7,690 nt of DNA from Bacteriovoracaceae bacterium UBA7317 (GTDB lineage Bacteria; Bdellovibrionota; Bacteriovoracia; Bacteriovoracales; Bacteriovoracaceae), in the NCBI GenBank assembly GCA_002474345.1, contig DKQD01000146.1, positions 7,079 to 14,768 of the forward strand. The letters are read 5' to 3'. The position numbers were made by a program, and so were the translations under genes. The notes under the pieces were generated by a model. That model saw nothing but the letters and a program-made list of their open reading frames with translations. It was not told the origin of the DNA and ran no database searches. This document shows positions 7,210-7,690 of this stretch, piece after piece; position 1 is the first letter of the stretch; every line of letters begins with the position of its first letter.

Positions 7210-7690
7210 TCAATTATTGTCGATATAAGCCTTAAGCATTTTTGCCCGACTTGGGTGCCTTAGTTTTCTGAGGGCCTTAGCTTCAATTTGCCTGATTCTT
7301 TCTCTTGTTACAAAAAAGTCTTGACCGACTTCCTCAAGAGTATGGTCAGACTTTTCGCCAATACCGAACCTCATTCTAAGAACTTTTTCTTCCCTGGGTG
7401 TAAGAGTCGAAAGAACAGACCTTGTTTGTTCAGAAAGAGTTATGCTCATAACTGCGTCTTGTGGGGCTATGATTTTTTTATCTTCTATGAAGTCTCCAAG
7501 GCTTGAGTCTTCCTCCTCACCAATTGGTGTTTCCAGAGAGATAGGCTCCTTAGATATTTTTTGTACTTTTTTGACTTTATCAACTGGTAAATCCATTCGC
7601 TCCGCGATTTCTTCAGGAGTTGGTTCACGCCCTAGTTCTTGAATTAATTGCCTGGAAGTTCTCACCATTTTATTGATTGTTTCAATCATG
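7210..7690 (-). CDS. rpoD: Primary RNA polymerase sigma factor (sigma-70), C-terminal part
   Basis: The housekeeping sigma factor directs RNA polymerase to -10/-35 promoters. Only the last 159 residues are here; the ATG at 7689-7687 is internal (it matches the Met of the conserved IPVHMIETINK), and the true start lies beyond the right edge. Seen in order: region 3.0/3.1 with [10 protein letters not shown] and [13 protein letters not shown] (20-32), the region 3.2 finger [13 protein letters not shown] (58-70), region 4.1 with [16 protein letters not shown] (96-111), and the region 4.2 helix-turn-helix with TLEEVG (117-122) and [20 protein letters not shown] (127-146), which reads the -35 element. 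These segments are nearly identical to those of E. coli RpoD, so this is the primary sigma factor and not an alternative one. The stop is TGA at 7212-7210, followed by a terminator. Consistent with this sigma factor, near-consensus -35/-10 sites precede three downstream genes. Confidence 0.97.
   Translation of the reverse strand, partial: MIETINKMVRTSRQLIQELGREPTPEEIAERMDLPVDKVKKVQKISKEPISLETPIGEEEDSSLGDFIEDKKIIAPQDAVMSITLSEQTRSVLSTLTPREEKVLRMRFGIGEKSDHTLEEVGQDFFVTRERIRQIEAKALRKLRHPSRAKMLKAYIDNN

Noticed and set aside
1..7690. Defence island or other new multi-gene system
   Set aside because: The SNF2 gene could recall defence systems such as DISARM, but there is no methylase, nuclease, phospholipase-like or other partner gene; the neighbours are housekeeping genes with their own promoters.

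Overview
The window reads as a low-GC bacterial chromosome segment in which all five genes lie on the minus strand. In transcription order (right to left) they are the 3' end of rpoD (primary sigma factor), a SWIM-domain SNF2-family helicase, a stand-alone CheY-type response regulator, metF, and the N-terminal 761 codons of metH. There are no RNA genes, transposons, CRISPR arrays or phage genes. The RpoD C-terminus is strongly proteobacterial in style. MetF belongs to the 'PPP-RGRS' branch otherwise familiar from Bacteroidota, and the DNA is AT-rich. That mix would fit a low-GC member of the Bdellovibrionota (for example the Bacteriovorax/Halobacteriovorax group), but this is an inference from sequence style, not a proven placement.

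Layout. 7210-7690: rpoD C-terminus (regions 3 and 4), closed by a likely intrinsic terminator at 7171-7202. 7033-7209: a 177-base spacer with that terminator, a perfect TATAAT -10 box and an RNA hairpin in the predicted leader of the next gene. 3892-7032: the SNF2 protein, 1046 residues, with an N-terminal SWIM zinc-binding motif and a complete C-terminal two-lobed ATPase. 3778-3891: spacer with a weak terminator-like hairpin and a near-consensus sigma-70 promoter for cheY. 3358-3777: cheY-like gene. 3268-3357: spacer with a second good sigma-70 promoter, for metF. 2323-3267 and 1-2285: metF and metH, 37 bases apart, very probably one operon.

How the genes work together. MetF reduces methylene-tetrahydrofolate to methyl-tetrahydrofolate, and MetH (cobalamin-dependent) uses that methyl group to turn homocysteine into methionine, so the left third of the window is one metabolic unit. 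The other three genes each appear to have their own promoter and are not obviously linked in function. I see no evidence for a previously undescribed multi-gene system here. The least understood part is the SWIM-SNF2 protein and its structured leader.
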